A DNA stretch of 64,000 nucleotides, taken from Arthrobacter jiangjiafuii. GTDB taxonomy: Bacteria; Actinomycetota; Actinomycetes; Actinomycetales; Micrococcaceae. The notes beneath the pieces were generated by a model, which saw nothing but the letters and a program-made list of their open reading frames with translations, was not told the origin of the DNA and ran no database searches. The DNA is taken from positions 2,480,001-2,544,000 of the forward strand of contig NZ_CP076022.1 of the NCBI RefSeq assembly GCF_018622995.1, given 5' to 3'. Of this stretch, positions 63,398 through 64,000 are shown one piece after another (the first letter of the stretch is position 1; each line of letters opens with the position of its first letter). The position numbers and the translations under genes were made by a program.

Positions 63398-64000
63398 CTA
63401 GACCGCGAGCTTCCGACGGAGGTCGGACAGACGGGAGACTACTGATGAATCCAGTATCTCGTCTCCCACTGCGATCCGCACGCCGCCGATAAGTGACGGG
63501 TCAACGTCGGCGTTGATCTTCAACTCACGGCCGTAGAGTCCGTTTAGAGAGGACTGCAGACGCGAAAGCTGTTCCTGGGTCAACGGACGGGCGGCCCGAA
63601 CCTCGGCGATCCACCGCTTCTGGCGCCCGGCAACGAGCTCCAGGAAGCGTGCCACCAAGGCGCTGGGCTTCAGGCCACGCGGATGCGTGACTGCCTGCCG
63701 GATCAGCGCCAGTGCTTCGGGGCTGGCCCCGGGCACGAGCTTTTCCGCCAGGACCATCTTGGCCTCAGGCGATGCCTGCGGCTCGGACAAGGCCCGCTGG
63801 ACTTCGTGGCTGGAAGCTACTGCCCGGCGGAACCGGATCAGGTCGTCTTCCAGCGCGTCCAGGCCGGCGAGGCCCGCTCCCCTGTTTTCTGCCGTTGCCG
63901 AAACAACGGTGGCAGCCAGTTCCTCGAGCGCATCACCCAAGTCACGCGGAGACCGCCAACGCAAGGAGACCAGATCGGAAACAATGGCTTCGGCGTCTGC
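63398..64000 (-). CDS. atpH: F1 ATP synthase delta subunit (5' end outside window)
   Basis: About 200 C-terminal residues of the delta (OSCP) stator subunit are visible; the gene runs out of the window at 64000. The C-terminal motif KINADVDPSLIGGVRIAVGDEILDSS is diagnostic. The actinobacterial protein is usually near 270 residues, so roughly 70 are missing. The internal TTG at 63964 is not the start, since the frame continues to the edge. Confidence 0.95.
   Translation of the reverse strand, partial: ADAEAIVSDLVSLRWRSPRDLGDALEELAATVVSATAENRGAGLAGLDALEDDLIRFRRAVASSHEVQRALSEPQASPEAKMVLAEKLVPGASPEALALIRQAVTHPRGLKPSALVARFLELVAGRQKRWIAEVRAARPLTQEQLSRLQSSLNGLYGRELKINADVDPSLIGGVRIAVGDEILDSSVVSRLSDLRRKLAV

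Overview
The window reads as the chromosome of a high-GC actinobacterium of the Micrococcaceae, most likely Arthrobacter or a close relative. The evidence is base composition and codon use, a CE1758-type flavin monooxygenase, malate:quinone oxidoreductase, NucS instead of MutS/MutL, DUF2017/DUF2550/DUF3039 proteins, and two blocks with the gene order familiar from Mycobacterium tuberculosis (clpS, DUF2017, murI, Rv1339-like phosphodiesterase, rph, rdgB; and the atp operon, DUF2550, murA). This is core chromosome. I see no prophage, insertion sequence, integrase, CRISPR array or rRNA.

Layout. 1-1.8 kb: peroxiredoxin, tRNA-Leu(UAG) and a FAS1 lipoprotein. 1.9-9.4 kb: an oligopeptide/dipeptide ABC importer with one pair of permeases, one fused double ATPase and two different lipoprotein receptors. 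9.5-21.9 kb: mqo, an RND exporter, an LLM monooxygenase with a MarR regulator and SDR enzyme, an MFS exporter coupled to an M20 peptidase, and an Lrp regulator divergent from an amino-acid permease. 21.9-25.5 kb: the least gene-dense part, with a 43-codon Lys-rich gene, palindromic 31-bp tandem repeats, an alpha/beta hydrolase, a second short tandem repeat, a soluble Ser/Thr kinase and a 56-aa acidic protein. 25.5-35.5 kb: MFS, sbcC/sbcD, aquaporin, ADP-ribosylglycohydrolase, exonuclease-BRCT protein and DedA.

35.6-43.6 kb: rdgB, rph, a secreted alpha/beta hydrolase with a His/Gly tail, the Rv1339-like phosphodiesterase, murI, DUF2017 and clpS, divergent from the NAD-salvage pair pncB-pncA. 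43.6-53.7 kb: helicase/MFS/DUF3039 operon, ABC-2-like exporter, old-yellow-enzyme homologue, thioredoxin-fold TPR protein lacking its cysteines, and a large membrane protein. 54-64 kb: AI-2E family permease, small zinc-site protein, nucS, cspA, murA, DUF2550 and the F1 part of the atp operon (atpC-D-G-A-H, atpH cut by the window edge).

A recurring regulatory pattern is a -10-like hexamer TANNNT placed exactly 6 or 7 nt before an ATG/GTG, which predicts leaderless mRNAs. It occurs in front of ten genes (marR, the M20 peptidase, sbcD, the ADP-ribosylglycohydrolase, rph, clpS, pncB, DUF3039, nucS, murA) and was used to choose their starts. Other notable points are MurA with Asp in place of the catalytic Cys, a short AtpC that appears to lack its C-terminal helices, a perfect 17-bp hairpin between atpA and atpG, and a near-palindrome over the LLM/MarR promoter. 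No single locus is clearly a new defence or biosynthetic system.
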